Below, in pieces: positions 24,357 to 34,643 of a DNA stretch of 64,000 nucleotides. Where the stretch lies: the NCBI GenBank assembly GCA_919901855.1, contig CAKKQC010000012.1:1-64000 (forward strand), in the 5' to 3' direction. This DNA is from a bacterium. GTDB taxonomy: Bacteria > Oederibacteriota > CAKKQC01. The translations under genes were made by a program, and so were the position numbers. The notes under the pieces were generated by a model that saw only the letters and a program-made list of their open reading frames with translations, searched no databases and was not told where the DNA came from. Position 1 is the stretch's first letter, and each line of letters starts with the position of its first letter.

Positions 24357-26765
24357 ATGGTGACCCGTGCCTCCCGGTGGAGCGCTGCCATCCTCGGGCT
24401 TGGCGCTGTGTGGGCCCTGTGGACTTGTCCGTGGGAGGGCGGCGTGGCGCTGGGGCGCTTCATTTCAGTCTGGTGGCCCCCAGGCCCCCTACTGTCCGTT
24501 ATGGCGGGACGCATTGCGGCATCTGCCTCCCTCGCAGTCGGATTCCTGCTCCTGTGCGACGCCGTGGGCCAGATGATCCTGCGCTGGATCGCGTCAGCCC
24601 GGCCTCGCGGGGCGGTCAGGCTGGCGGCGGCGTTCCTCGGCTACGGGATCGTCTCGCTCGGGGTCCTGGGTCTCGCCGCCGCGGGCCTCTGGTTCGCGCC
24701 GGTGCTCGCAGGCGGCCTCGGGCTGGTCTTGCTGGTATCCTCCCGGTGTCTGTCGGGCACTATCCGAGCCTGGGGACAGGCGACCCGGGGTGCGTGGCGC
24801 GATCTGGCGCTCGCGGGCCGCACGGTGGCGGTCCTGCTTCTGGGCTGGAGCCTGATACTCCTCGCGCCACCCGAGATCCACATTGACTCACTGGAGTATC
24901 ACCTCGCCTATCCCCAGCAGGCACTGATCGCCCACAGTTTGATCGGTCACGGCTACATGAACTGGACGAATCCGCTCGCGGCCGATCTGCCGAACGTGTT
25001 TGCCCTGCTCGTGGGCCTCGACCCTGCGGCGAAGATGCTGCATCCACTCTTTGCACTCCTGGGCGCGCTGGTGCTGCTCCGGGCTCTCGGCGTGCGTCCC
25101 TGGTCGGCGAAGGGATTGGCTGCGACGTGGCTTGCACTCATGCTTCCGCGGGGGGCGGCCGCGTTCTTTACGGCGAAGAGCGACGCGATCGTGTGCGGGA
25201 CCGTTCTCGTAGCGTTGGCCATGGCTCGGCCGGGACGGAGGTCCCGCCGGTTCCCGGTCCACGAGGTCGCGTTCGCAGGGGCGGCCGTGGGGCTTGTGGC
25301 CTCGATGAAGATTGTCGTGGCACCCGTCGCCGCGGTGGCGCTCGCGCTGGCGCTGTGGCACCTGCCTTCCGGGCGGCGATGGGTGGGCGTCCGTCTCCTG
25401 CTGCCGTGGGCGCTTGTTCCCTTCCTGCCATGGGCGCTGAAATCCTGGCTGTTCACGGGCGATCCCGTCTACCCGGTGGGAGTCTCCCGTTGGCCCGGGC
25501 TCTCCGGGGACGGGGCAGCCGACAGGATGACCGGCCAGGCGCTCGCGTTGTTCTCCGACCCGGCCCGCCGTCTCTTCGCGTCGCCGTGGGAGGCGCTCCG
25601 GCTGGCGGCGGTCAACGCGCTCCCCGCTTTCGCGATCCTGCCTGTCCTCTGGCGGTCGCGGGCCGCGGGAGTTCGGGATGTCCTGGCGGCCGCGGCGATC
25701 GCCGCCGCGATCCAGACTGCCGGCCTCAGGTTCGGTCTCGACATCGTGGAGCGGTTCGCCGGGCCCGCGTTCGTAGCGGGCAACCTCGCGGCCTGCGCGG
25801 TGGTTCTCACGGGTTCCGGTCGCGCGTGGCGTGTCAGCCGGGCCGCGCTCGTGGTCCTCGTCCTCGTGGCGCATGTGCGTGCGACGGCGTTGAGTCTGGG
25901 GGGGGCCGCGCCAGCGGTGGCGGCACTTCTGGCGGGGCGAACGGCGCCAGAGGCATTCCGGACGGAAGCCCTGGGCTCCTACGGCCGGATCCTGCCCGAG
26001 GTGCGGCAGGTCACGCGCGATTCGGGACCGCACGGGCGTGTGCTCGAGGCGGGAGATACCGTGAGTTGGGGTGTGCCGGTGCGCGTGCTTGGAGAGGGGC
26101 TGGGTCCGCGCCTTCCGTGGGTCGCGGCCCGGGAATCCAATACGGAACAGCGGATGTCGATTCGGTACCGGCAGGCAGGCGTCCGCTGGGTGCTCCACAA
26201 CGCATGGAAAGCGGGTTGGGCGCGGCTCCACGAGCAACCATACGCATGGGATGCGCGGATGCTCCGTCTCTATGAAGCGTGGGTGCGGCGGCATCTGCGG
26301 CTGCGCGCGTTCAGCGGGCGGGAGGACCCGATCTGGGGGAGTCACTGGCTCTTCGAGGTCAGTCGTGCGCCGGCGTCCGCTCCGGTTCCGCGCGCTCTGT
26401 TCCTGCCGGGGGCCGAGGACGCCTTTGGACGAACGACTCGGGCGGCCCTCGGCGGGGATGTCAACGGGGCGGTCTCGGGATTCCGTTCCCTCCGGCGCCT
26501 CCTCCCGGGGGTTGTGGCCCTGGACGCGGTGCTGGGCCATCTGCTCACGCGCGCTGGCCGGTATCGGGAGGCGTACCCGCTTGTGCGGGCCTCCGTGGAC
26601 GCGGGCGTGGTCTACGAGATGAACCTCTTTGATTGGGCGATCACGGCGGGGCATCTTGGCCGGCGCGGGGAAGCGGTTGAGGCGTTGCGCCGGGCGGGTG
26701 AGACCTGTCCGGGATGGCCCGACTTCCTCATTGAGGCCCGCTGGGAGTCGGGCGTCGCCCGCTGA
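24357..26765 (+). CDS. GT-C-like membrane glycosyltransferase with TPR tail (family A, member 2)
   Basis: 802 residues with multiple N-terminal membrane spans. First-loop motif I-D-S-L-E-Y-H-L (~174), T-A-K-S-D (~280), L-K-S-W-L-F-T-G-D-P (~360), R-Q-A-G-V-R-W-V-L-H-N (~604), W-D-A-R-M-L-R-L-Y (~629) and L-P-G-A-E (~682) mark it as family A. The last ~100 residues form helical TPR-like repeats. Its bases are slightly less GC-biased than in its neighbours. It converges on member 3, and the two stops are 40 bp apart. By homology it would act on the periplasmic face with a lipid-phosphate sugar donor; the acceptor is unknown. Confidence 0.7.
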   Translation: MVTRASRWSAAILGLGAVWALWTCPWEGGVALGRFISVWWPPGPLLSVMAGRIAASASLAVGFLLLCDAVGQMILRWIASARPRGAVRLAAAFLGYGIVSLGVLGLAAAGLWFAPVLAGGLGLVLLVSSRCLSGTIRAWGQATRGAWRDLALAGRTVAVLLLGWSLILLAPPEIHIDSLEYHLAYPQQALIAHSLIGHGYMNWTNPLAADLPNVFALLVGLDPAAKMLHPLFALLGALVLLRALGVRPWSAKGLAATWLALMLPRGAAAFFTAKSDAIVCGTVLVALAMARPGRRSRRFPVHEVAFAGAAVGLVASMKIVVAPVAAVALALALWHLPSGRRWVGVRLLLPWALVPFLPWALKSWLFTGDPVYPVGVSRWPGLSGDGAADRMTGQALALFSDPARRLFASPWEALRLAAVNALPAFAILPVLWRSRAAGVRDVLAAAAIAAAIQTAGLRFGLDIVERFAGPAFVAGNLAACAVVLTGSGRAWRVSRAALVVLVLVAHVRATALSLGGAAPAVAALLAGRTAPEAFRTEALGSYGRILPEVRQVTRDSGPHGRVLEAGDTVSWGVPVRVLGEGLGPRLPWVAARESNTEQRMSIRYRQAGVRWVLHNAWKAGWARLHEQPYAWDARMLRLYEAWVRRHLRLRAFSGREDPIWGSHWLFEVSRAPASAPVPRALFLPGAEDAFGRTTRAALGGDVNGAVSGFRSLRRLLPGVVALDAVLGHLLTRAGRYREAYPLVRASVDAGVVYEMNLFDWAITAGHLGRRGEAVEALRRAGETCPGWPDFLIEARWESGVAR

Positions 26766-26805
26766 GTACGAGCGCCTTCGCGGTGCTTCCAGCGAACGGG
26801 CGGCG

Positions 26806-29448
26806 TTAGCGCTTCGTGGGGAGCATGGCCCCGGCGCGGGCGCGGAGGAACGCGGCGAGCGGAACCGGGGCGGTCACGGTCGCGAGGTCGGGGAGCGTGC
26901 GGGCGCCTTCGGCGAGATCCGCGCGCGCGTCGGCGGTGTTCCCAAGCCGGAATCGGGCGACCGCGCGCGCGCCGTGCAGGAGCCCCGTGAGCCGCGGATG
27001 CCAGAGGCTCCGGTTCGGCGGCGGCAGGACATTGAGAGCCTCCGTCGCGACGGCCTCGGCTTCCCGAATCTCCCCGCGGCCCAGTCGTTCCATCGTCCAC
27101 TGGAAGCGCGCCTCCGCCGAGAACCGGTCCGCGACCTCCCCCCACCCCGCATACGCGGCGCGCACGAGCGCGTAGCCGCGGACGGCCTCCGTCCACCGCC
27201 GCGTGACCAGCGAGGCTTGGGCATACACATAGAAGTTCTGGTCGTCGAGCGCCCCGGCGTCGATCGAGGGCCGGACGAGCCGCCAGGCCGCCTCCCAGTC
27301 GCCCGCTTCGGTCGCCATCCACGCGGCGAGATCGCCGTACTGGAGCACCGGCGGCATCGACCGGCAGGCGGCGGCCAGCCGGCCACGGGCCGGGACGGGG
27401 TAGCCCGTGGACGCGAGCGCCACGGCGGGCACGACCTCGCTCTCGGTACCGGGCAGTTGGAGGAGCGGGGAGGTGGGCCGCGTTCGCGGCGAACGGCGGA
27501 GCCGGTAGAGGTACGCGCACCCGTTGAGCGCGTCCGTCCGGGGCGGCGCGAACTCGAGGTCCCACCACCGGCCCACGAAGTCCGCCTGGAGCCGCACCTG
27601 CCGCTGGTCCCAGGCGAACGCGGTGAACGAGGAAGCGTTCGTCATCCCGAGCTCGGGGTTGACGAGGATCCGGGTGACTCCGAGCTGGCGCAGCCGTTTG
27701 GCGACTGCGTGCGCGGTCGGGCACTCGTGGGTGAGCCGCCAGAACAGGGGCGCCTCGCCGGACGCGTGGGCGCCCGCGAGCCGGCAGGGCTTCGGGAGCC
27801 GGTACTCGCGCATCTCGCCACACAGGAGCAGGGCCCCCGCGACGGGACGGGCGATGAGGAACCCGCGGGTCGGGGCGAACGTGGTGAGGACCCGGCCCCG
27901 GTAGGCTTCGCGGGACTCGAGCCCGAACGCGCAGGGCAGGGGGTTGTGATCGGTGGCGTGGCTTCCGATGGCGCCCAGCCAGCCGGTGGCGACGGCGGCG
28001 AAGAGCAGGGCGCGCACCCCGGGGCCCGCCGTCGCGGCGACGGTGGCGCTTCCACCGGCGAGGACGAGGACGGGGGCGAGCGCGGGGAACGACCAGCGGG
28101 GGAGCTGGGTGGGGACGAAGGCGGCATACCACACGACGAGCGTCGTGAGGGCGCCGAGAACGGCCCGGCGGCATAACCCCGGGGCCGCGAGCACGAGCGG
28201 TAGCAGGAGCACGAGCCCCGCGTGCTCACGCAGGAGGGCGGAGACGAGGGCCCTCGCGCCGTCGGCGTGCCAGCCCGTGCCCCCCGTGACCTGCGCCCAG
28301 ACCGCGGCGTTACGGTCGTCCCAACCTTCCTGCAGGGACGGGAACAGCCCTGAGATCACGGGGTACGCGGGGTCGCCCGTGAGCAGCCACGATTTCAGGC
28401 CCCAAGGCGCGGCGACGAGGGCGGCGAGTGCGGCCCAGCGCAGCACGCACGGCAGCCCGGCGCGGCCGAGCGGGAGGAAGACGACGAGCGGGATCCACGC
28501 CGCGTTCAGCCCGGCGAGGTACTTGGTCGAGAGCGCGAACCCGACCGCGATCCCGCTCACGCGCACGCGCCGGCGAAGCGCCGCCGCGAGCGACAGCATA
28601 ACGAACCCGGCGGCGAAGCCCTCGTTCTTCCCGGAAGCCACGAGGGCGCCGGTGGTGGAGGCGGTGGCGAGGAGGGCGAGGCCCTCCCACCCGGCGCGCG
28701 GAGTTTCCGCGTCCGCGGAAACTCCGACGGTCGCTCCTGCGACCGCGAGCGCCCCCGCCGCGAGGGCGAAGGCGTTCAGCCACTTGGCCGCCGCGTCGGC
28801 GTCGAGCCACACGGGCAGGGCGTAGAGCATTTCGGCCAGCGCCGGATAGTGCAACGGCGGCGTGGCGCCCAGCACCGAGATGCCGTGGGCGGCCAGCATC
28901 CGCTCCGGGCCGGCGAGGAAGTATTCCCAGCCGTCGGGGTGCGCCTCCGGGACGAGCATCCACGGCAGCCCGAGGGCGAGGGCGAGGAGGACGACCGACC
29001 GGGCGGGCTCGCTTACGGCGGGCAGCCGGAGGGCGGGGCGCGACCACCAGCCCGCCAGGGCGGGGAGTGCGAACGAGAGGATGAGGAGTCCGGGGTAGAA
29101 CAGCCGGGTGGCCGCGAGGCCGAGGCCGAGCAGGGCCACGGCGCCGGCACCCAGCAGGAACGAGGCGCTCGCCGGAGCGAGCGGGGGCGCCTCCGTGTTC
29201 GCCCGGAGCCAGCGAGCCGGCAGGGCGCCGGCGACCCAGAGGGCGAGCCCGGCCACGCCGGCGACGGCGAGGACGCGCAGGTGGGCGCCCCAGCCGGCCG
29301 CGAAGACGGCGAGGGACGGGTGCGGCCACCCGACCGCCAGCGCGCTTCCGAGCTCCGCGAGCCGACGCAGGGACGCGGGGACGGTTACCGCCAGGACGAT
29401 CGCGCCCCACGCCAGGAACAGGGCGCGGCGGGTGCGGGCGGCTGGCAT
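26806..29448 (-). CDS. GT-C-like membrane glycosyltransferase with TPR tail (family A, member 3)
   Basis: 880 residues from the ATG at 29448; the frame extends to 29538, but that part overlaps the upstream gene and is Arg/Pro-rich. Family motifs: P-D-G-W-E-Y-F-L-A-G (~166, in place of the usual Y-H-L), S-G-K-N-E-G (~260), L-K-S-W-L-L-T-G-D-P (~353), R-Q-L-G-V-T-R-I-L-V-N (~586), W-D-Q-R-Q-V-R-L-Q (~608) and L-P-G-T-E (~662). A TPR-like region of ~200 residues ends the protein. It lies 10 bases after member 4. A GATAAT 9 bases before its ATG, overlapping the member 4 stop, could be an extra promoter; GGGGAAG could serve as a ribosome-binding site. Confidence 0.68.
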   Translation of the reverse strand: MPAARTRRALFLAWGAIVLAVTVPASLRRLAELGSALAVGWPHPSLAVFAAGWGAHLRVLAVAGVAGLALWVAGALPARWLRANTEAPPLAPASASFLLGAGAVALLGLGLAATRLFYPGLLILSFALPALAGWWSRPALRLPAVSEPARSVVLLALALGLPWMLVPEAHPDGWEYFLAGPERMLAAHGISVLGATPPLHYPALAEMLYALPVWLDADAAAKWLNAFALAAGALAVAGATVGVSADAETPRAGWEGLALLATASTTGALVASGKNEGFAAGFVMLSLAAALRRRVRVSGIAVGFALSTKYLAGLNAAWIPLVVFLPLGRAGLPCVLRWAALAALVAAPWGLKSWLLTGDPAYPVISGLFPSLQEGWDDRNAAVWAQVTGGTGWHADGARALVSALLREHAGLVLLLPLVLAAPGLCRRAVLGALTTLVVWYAAFVPTQLPRWSFPALAPVLVLAGGSATVAATAGPGVRALLFAAVATGWLGAIGSHATDHNPLPCAFGLESREAYRGRVLTTFAPTRGFLIARPVAGALLLCGEMREYRLPKPCRLAGAHASGEAPLFWRLTHECPTAHAVAKRLRQLGVTRILVNPELGMTNASSFTAFAWDQRQVRLQADFVGRWWDLEFAPPRTDALNGCAYLYRLRRSPRTRPTSPLLQLPGTESEVVPAVALASTGYPVPARGRLAAACRSMPPVLQYGDLAAWMATEAGDWEAAWRLVRPSIDAGALDDQNFYVYAQASLVTRRWTEAVRGYALVRAAYAGWGEVADRFSAEARFQWTMERLGRGEIREAEAVATEALNVLPPPNRSLWHPRLTGLLHGARAVARFRLGNTADARADLAEGARTLPDLATVTAPVPLAAFLRARAGAMLPTKR

Positions 29449-29458
29449 GCTTCCCCGA

Positions 29459-32119
29459 TTATCGCGCGCCCCGGGCCGGGCCGGGGGCCGCCGCGAGGCG
29501 GCGCCGCTGGGCCGCCTCGAACTCGCGCAGGGTCGCATAGGTCTGCCCGGCGTCCATGCCGGCGAACTCGGGGAAGGCGGCGGCCGCGCGGTCGCGCTCC
29601 GCTCCCGCCTCGGCGGGGCGGTCCATGGCGAGGCAGGCCAGCGCGAGCGCCGCGTGCAGGGTGGCGGAGAGGCGGACGAGGTCCCGCGACGGCGGAGGCG
29701 CGGCGAGCTCGGTCAGCGCGGCTTCGGCGATTGCCGCCGCCCGCCCCGGCCGGCCGTTCAGCAGGTCCAGGACCCGGCGGAGCTGGATCGTGCCCAGGGC
29801 GAACCGGGCGGCCTCGACGTGACCCGGGTAGATCGCGCGGGCGCGCCGGAATCCGCGTTCGGCGTCGTCCAGACGTCCGGTCTCGTAGGCCGCGACGCCG
29901 AACCCGAACGCGTACTCGTCGGTGACGAGCCCGAGCTCGAAGGCGGGCCGGTACGAGTTCCAGGCGAGCTCGAAGTCCCCCGCCAGCCGCGCCGCGAATC
30001 CCAGCGTGGCCAGCACGTCGGCCACGGGGCCGGTCCGGGCGAGGTGCCGGCGCAGCGCCGCGTCCGCCTCCGGGACGCGACCCGCGTTGACGAGCTCGTA
30101 GAAGGCCTCGACGGGGCCCTCGGTCCCGGGCAGGTAGGCCACCATCGCGTGCGCGTCGCGCGGCGCGGGAGCCGTCCGGAACCGCCAGGCGCAGTACGCG
30201 CCGTTGAGATCGTCCGCGGTCGTGCCCGTCCATTCGGGGTCGAGATACCGCCCGACGAACGACCGCCAGATCCGGAGCTGGCGCGGACTCCAGACGAACG
30301 GCGTGTAAAATCCCCCCGTGTAGACGGCGCGGACGGGGTTGTAGACGAGCCGGCCGGCGTTGAGCTGCCGGAACTTCCGGGCAAGCGCGACCTCGTCCGC
30401 CGACGCGTTCGTGAGCGCCCAGAGCAGGGGCGTGCCGCCGCTTCCTTCCGGGTTCGCAGTGAAGGCCGGCGTGCCGACCGCGTATTCGTAGGGATCCCCC
30501 ACGAGGATGACCGAGCGGCCCGGGAGCGGCGCGCCCGCGGGACCAGACCGGAGTTCCTCGAGCGTCGTGAACGTGCGGTGGAGGAACGCGGGCCGCGACT
30601 CGCCGCCGAGGACGAACGGGACCGGGTTCGGCGCGAGGAAGGCCCACCCGATCCGGAGGGCGAACGCGAGCCCCAGGAGCGAAAAGCCGAACGCGGCGCC
30701 CAGGGCGCGGGGGAGGCCGCCGGCGCCGAATCCGGCCGGACCCTCCGCTCCAACCACGACGAGGCACAGGGCGACGATGGCGAAAGCGTGCCGGCTGGTG
30801 TGCGGATTGTGCATTCCGAGGTGCCACGCGGCGAAGACGGCGAGGGCGAGCGCGAGGTCGCGGCGGCGCGCCCCGGGCCGCAGTAGCCATGCCGGGAGGA
30901 GCCAGGCCAGGGGGGGCAGCATGCGGAAGAGCTCGAGCGCCACCTCGGCGGGCCGGGTCCATCCGGCCGGCGGCATGTGCGTCTGGAGCCGGAAGGTGGC
31001 GGCGTTGCGCGCATCCCATCCTCCCACGAATGCCGGCCACCATCCCGAGAGGAGGGGGAAGGCGGGATCGCCGGACAGCAGGTACTCCTTCACCAGCCAC
31101 GGACCCGCCACCGCGGCGGCCGCCACGGTCCAGTGCGCCGCCGTCCGCCACCGCGCGCGGCTGCCGGCCAGGACGAGGGGCAGGAGCCAGCAGGCGTGGA
31201 GCACGGAAGTCGGCTTGAGCGCGACCGACAGCCCGAAAAGCGCGCCCGCCGCCGCCGCCGGCCGCCGCCCGATCGCCCACGCGGCGAGGACGGAACCGAA
31301 CGCGAGGCCGTCGTTCTTGCCCGCCGTCAGGATCGGGAGTCCCGCGCAGTTGCTCACCGTGAGCCAGGTCCATCCCGGCGAGGCGGGAGAGATCGCGGCG
31401 ACGGCGGCCGCGATGCCGCACAGTCCGCCCGCGGTCGCCAGCCACCGCGGCACCGCGTCGAGCCCCGAGGCGACCGCGAGGGCGTTGAGGGACTCCGCCA
31501 CGGGAGAGAGGTGGAACGGCGCGCTCGTGTGGGCGGCCGTGAACCCGTGCGCGGCCAGCCAGCGCCGGGGCGCCGCCAGGAACTGCCACCACCCGTCGGA
31601 GCTGCACTCGGGGGCGAGCAGCCACGGCACCCAGAGGGCGAACGACACCAGGGCCAGCGCGCCCCACGGCCCGGGACGGGGGAGCGCGCGGAGCGCGCCG
31701 CGCAGCCGCGGCAGGCCGCGCGGCGCCGCCAGCATGGCCGGGCCGGCGACGGCCGCGGCGAGCAGCGGAACGTACCAGAGCCGGACGAGCAGCAGCCCGC
31801 CGATCAGGGCCGCCGCGCCGCCGCAGCCCGCCAGGTACGAGGCGGCATCCCGCACGGCGGCGGTGGTGCGCGTCCTAAGCCAGGCGAGCAGGGCGTCCCC
31901 CGCGAGCCAGAGCGCCAGCAGGTGGGCGCAGGCGAGGCCCGCCGTCGCGGCGATCTCGCCCGCGTTGGCGAAGACGGTGGCCGTGCTGAACCGCCACGGG
32001 CCGGCCGCGAACACCTGCCCGGCCCGGACGACGCCGGAGGCCGCGGGGAGGATGATGGTCGCGACGACAAGCGCGTACCAGGCGAGGGCCAGCGGGGCCG
32101 CGAGCGGGAGTGGGGACAC
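29459..32119 (-). CDS. GT-C-like membrane glycosyltransferase with TPR tail (family A, member 4)
   Basis: 886 residues from a GTG start. Motifs: S-S-D-G-W-W-Q-F-L (~173), A-G-K-N-D-G (~280), V-K-E-Y-L-L-S-G-D-P (~343), R-Q-L-N-A-G-R-L-V-Y-N (~586), W-S-P-R-Q-L-R-I-W (~611) and L-P-G-T-E (~663), then TPR-like helices including R-R-A-R-A-I-Y-P-G-H. Like member 3 it has D-G-W in place of D-x-L-x-Y-H-L, so members 3 and 4 form a subgroup. It is the middle gene of a three-gene run with members 5 and 3, with gaps of 13 and 10 bases. No clear Shine-Dalgarno sequence precedes the GTG. Confidence 0.68.
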   Translation of the reverse strand: MSPLPLAAPLALAWYALVVATIILPAASGVVRAGQVFAAGPWRFSTATVFANAGEIAATAGLACAHLLALWLAGDALLAWLRTRTTAAVRDAASYLAGCGGAAALIGGLLLVRLWYVPLLAAAVAGPAMLAAPRGLPRLRGALRALPRPGPWGALALVSFALWVPWLLAPECSSDGWWQFLAAPRRWLAAHGFTAAHTSAPFHLSPVAESLNALAVASGLDAVPRWLATAGGLCGIAAAVAAISPASPGWTWLTVSNCAGLPILTAGKNDGLAFGSVLAAWAIGRRPAAAAGALFGLSVALKPTSVLHACWLLPLVLAGSRARWRTAAHWTVAAAAVAGPWLVKEYLLSGDPAFPLLSGWWPAFVGGWDARNAATFRLQTHMPPAGWTRPAEVALELFRMLPPLAWLLPAWLLRPGARRRDLALALAVFAAWHLGMHNPHTSRHAFAIVALCLVVVGAEGPAGFGAGGLPRALGAAFGFSLLGLAFALRIGWAFLAPNPVPFVLGGESRPAFLHRTFTTLEELRSGPAGAPLPGRSVILVGDPYEYAVGTPAFTANPEGSGGTPLLWALTNASADEVALARKFRQLNAGRLVYNPVRAVYTGGFYTPFVWSPRQLRIWRSFVGRYLDPEWTGTTADDLNGAYCAWRFRTAPAPRDAHAMVAYLPGTEGPVEAFYELVNAGRVPEADAALRRHLARTGPVADVLATLGFAARLAGDFELAWNSYRPAFELGLVTDEYAFGFGVAAYETGRLDDAERGFRRARAIYPGHVEAARFALGTIQLRRVLDLLNGRPGRAAAIAEAALTELAAPPPSRDLVRLSATLHAALALACLAMDRPAEAGAERDRAAAAFPEFAGMDAGQTYATLREFEAAQRRRLAAAPGPARGAR

Positions 32120-32132
32120 GCGGCGCGTCCGT

Positions 32133-34586
32133 CTACCGGGCGGGGCCGAGCCGGGCCGCGACCCGGGACAGCCAGGTGCGGGTCTCCTCCCGGAACGCGG
32201 CCGAGACCCCGGGGACCTCGAGGATGGCCTCGAGCACGGGCCGGGCGTCGGCCCACCGCCGCCGGGAGAGGTGGAACCGGGCGAGCCGCGAGAGCACGCC
32301 GGGGTCGCGGGGGCGGAGCGCCCACGCCTCGGCGGCGGCCTCGACCGCCCGGGGCGATGCCGTGGACGGGGCTTCGGCGAGCGCGGTCAGCGCCTCCGCG
32401 AGCCGGGCGTTGATGTTGGGACGCAGGTCCGGGTAGACGTCGAGCGCGCGCCGGAGGGCCGCGACCCCCTCCGCCGGGTGGCCTGCCTTGGCCGCCGCCT
32501 CGCCGAAGTACATGAGGCTGGCCTCGCCCAGCATGCCCGCCGCGGTGCCGGGAGCGTAGAGGCGGTACACGGCCGGCCAGTCGCCGGCCCGGGTCGAGAA
32601 GACCGCGGCGTCGAACGCGAAGACGCCTACCCGTGGGTGGTCGCGCATGGCCGCCAGCGCCAGCGCCGCAGAACCCGCCGCATCGCCGCGCCGGGCGAAG
32701 GGGTCCCGGATCGACATCCGGAGGGACTTGATGCCGGGGAGGTAATAGATGAACCGGGCCGCGGGCGCGGGACGCGATCCGACGCGGTAGAGGTAGAACC
32801 CGCCGTTCGTGAGATCGACGTGGCGGGGCGCGGCCGCGATCGCGAGACACGTGCGGGCGACCTCGTCCCAGAGCCGGAGCTGGCGCGGGTCCCACGCGTA
32901 TGGGGCCGCGTACCGCTGCGGGAAGCCCTCGGTCACGAAGTTGAAGGCCAGGTGCGTGATTAGGCGCTGGCGCAGCCGGATCATGAGCCGCGCCGCGGTC
33001 GCGGCTTCCCGGGTGAGGGCCCATGGCGCCGTGCGTCCGGAGAACTCCTCCTTCCACGTCCGGGCGGGCCAGCCGTAGCTCCTGATCTCCTCGACGAGGA
33101 GGATCGAGCGCACGCCGGAGAGGCGGCCGAGGGCGTCGCGCGCCTCATGCAGCGTCGAGAGCCGCCGCGCCGTCCAACTGGAGCCGGGCTCCGCGAGGCC
33201 CCGGATCGCGTCCGCAGGGACGAGGTTGGCATCGTGGAAGACGACGGACACGGGGACCCAGACGAGGATCGCGGGCCCGGCCAGCAGGCAGGCCATCGTC
33301 CACCGGGGCCACCCGCGGGCCGCGGCTGCCAGGCCGGCGGCGGCGACGAACCCGAGGAGCATGAGTACGGGCAGGGGGTAGCGCTCGAACCCGGACCGGA
33401 GCGTGAGCACGATGCATCCGTAGGCGAGCACGCCCAGCCCCGCGGCCGACCGGATCGGTCCGGGGAGGCGAAACGCGGCCAGGGCGGCCGCCACGAATCC
33501 GAAGAGGAGCGCGGGCTGGTGCGTCACCCAGTGCCGGCCGATCGCGGCCGCGGTGGCGACCCAGCCCGCGGGCGCGGCGTAGAGCGCGGCATAGGCCTGC
33601 GCGGTCTCGGGATCGAACAGCGCTCCCTCGATCCGGCGGCTCAGGATCGGCCAGAAGGGATCGCCGCGCGCGAGCCAGTTGCGGATCATCCACGCCGCCG
33701 GAGCGGCCGCGAGCAGGACGAGCCAGACGGCGTCGGGCCGCCATTTCCGGCCGCGTACCCGCGCGCGGGCGGCCTCCATCCAGACCCAGGCGGGGGCCGC
33801 GAGCATCCAGCCGTTGAGCTTGGTCGCGCACGCGCCCCCGAGTACGAGACCCCCGAGCCGGAAGCGCCCCGTGGCGACCAGCGCCAGTCCGGCCACCCCG
33901 AATCCGGCCACCGCGGGATCGTTCTTGCCGTTCAGGACCGTCGTCCAGAGGACGGCGAGCGAGAGGCCGAAGCCGAAGCCGAGGAGGCCGGTGAGCGGGC
34001 CGGCGGCGCGGGCGAAAACGGCGGCCGCGACCACGAGGCCGGCGAGCGCGGGCACGAGCGAGACGACGGCGACGAGCTCGACGTGGCCGGCGACGATCGC
34101 CGCGGCGTTCAGGAGTTCGGCGGGCATCTGGACGTACGCCGCGACGCCTAGGCCGTCGGCGAATACCCGGTGGAGTCGCAGGAACTGCGCCGGCGCGCCG
34201 AGGTGGTAGTCGAGCGCGTCGACCCAGGTCGGGGGCAGGAGCGCGAACGGAGCGAGGGCCAGCGCCGGGGCGCCGGTCACGAGGGCGAGCCCGGCCTGCG
34301 GTGGCAATCGTAGTCGCCGGCCGGAGCGTCCCGCGACCACGGCCAGCACCGCCCCGGTGCCGAGGACCGGCGGAAAGAACAGCCCCGTGAGCCCGAGTCC
34401 GAGCCAGCCGAGCCCGAGCACGGTCCAGCCGGCGAGCACGGCGAGTCCTTCCCGGGCCCATGCACTGTCGCCGCTTCGCGTCGGGAGCGACAACACCCGC
34501 CGCCCGGCGCGGGCCGCGCCCCAGCAGAGCGCGACGGTCGCAACGACCGTTAGTCCGGCCCATCCCGCCGCCACCCCGATTTCCAT
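32133..34586 (-). CDS. GT-C-like membrane glycosyltransferase with TPR tail (family A, member 5)
   Basis: 817 residues. Motifs: V-D-A-L-D-Y-H-L-G-A-P (~124), N-G-K-N-D-P (~210), I-R-N-W-L-A-R-G-D-P (~302), R-Q-R-L-I-T-H-L-A-F-N (~540), W-D-P-R-Q-L-R-L-W (~567) and L-P-G-I-K (~615), then a ~200-residue TPR-like tail. I chose ATG 34586 over the TTG at 34595: a TATCCT -10 lies 8 bases before the ATG, and the TTG overlaps it. It heads the members 5-4-3 operon and diverges from the AEC transporter gene. Confidence 0.68.
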   Translation of the reverse strand: MEIGVAAGWAGLTVVATVALCWGAARAGRRVLSLPTRSGDSAWAREGLAVLAGWTVLGLGWLGLGLTGLFFPPVLGTGAVLAVVAGRSGRRLRLPPQAGLALVTGAPALALAPFALLPPTWVDALDYHLGAPAQFLRLHRVFADGLGVAAYVQMPAELLNAAAIVAGHVELVAVVSLVPALAGLVVAAAVFARAAGPLTGLLGFGFGLSLAVLWTTVLNGKNDPAVAGFGVAGLALVATGRFRLGGLVLGGACATKLNGWMLAAPAWVWMEAARARVRGRKWRPDAVWLVLLAAAPAAWMIRNWLARGDPFWPILSRRIEGALFDPETAQAYAALYAAPAGWVATAAAIGRHWVTHQPALLFGFVAAALAAFRLPGPIRSAAGLGVLAYGCIVLTLRSGFERYPLPVLMLLGFVAAAGLAAAARGWPRWTMACLLAGPAILVWVPVSVVFHDANLVPADAIRGLAEPGSSWTARRLSTLHEARDALGRLSGVRSILLVEEIRSYGWPARTWKEEFSGRTAPWALTREAATAARLMIRLRQRLITHLAFNFVTEGFPQRYAAPYAWDPRQLRLWDEVARTCLAIAAAPRHVDLTNGGFYLYRVGSRPAPAARFIYYLPGIKSLRMSIRDPFARRGDAAGSAALALAAMRDHPRVGVFAFDAAVFSTRAGDWPAVYRLYAPGTAAGMLGEASLMYFGEAAAKAGHPAEGVAALRRALDVYPDLRPNINARLAEALTALAEAPSTASPRAVEAAAEAWALRPRDPGVLSRLARFHLSRRRWADARPVLEAILEVPGVSAAFREETRTWLSRVAARLGPAR

Positions 34587-34594
34587 CACGCCCA

Positions 34595-34600
34595 AGGATA
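34595..34600 (-). promoter_or_regulatory. -10 box of the family A members 5-4-3 operon (leaderless)
   Basis: TATCCT on the minus strand, 8 bases before ATG 34586, with no Shine-Dalgarno sequence in between. Confidence 0.5.
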
Positions 34601-34627
34601 CCCCGCCGCGGGCGACGGCTGCACTCG

Positions 34628-34636
34628 TGCGATACT
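34628..34636 (+). promoter_or_regulatory. Extended -10 promoter of the AEC transporter gene (leaderless)
   Basis: TG-C-GATACT, with GATACT (34631-34636) ending 7 bases before the ATG at 34644; no Shine-Dalgarno sequence. Confidence 0.5.
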
Positions 34637-34643
34637 GGACGGC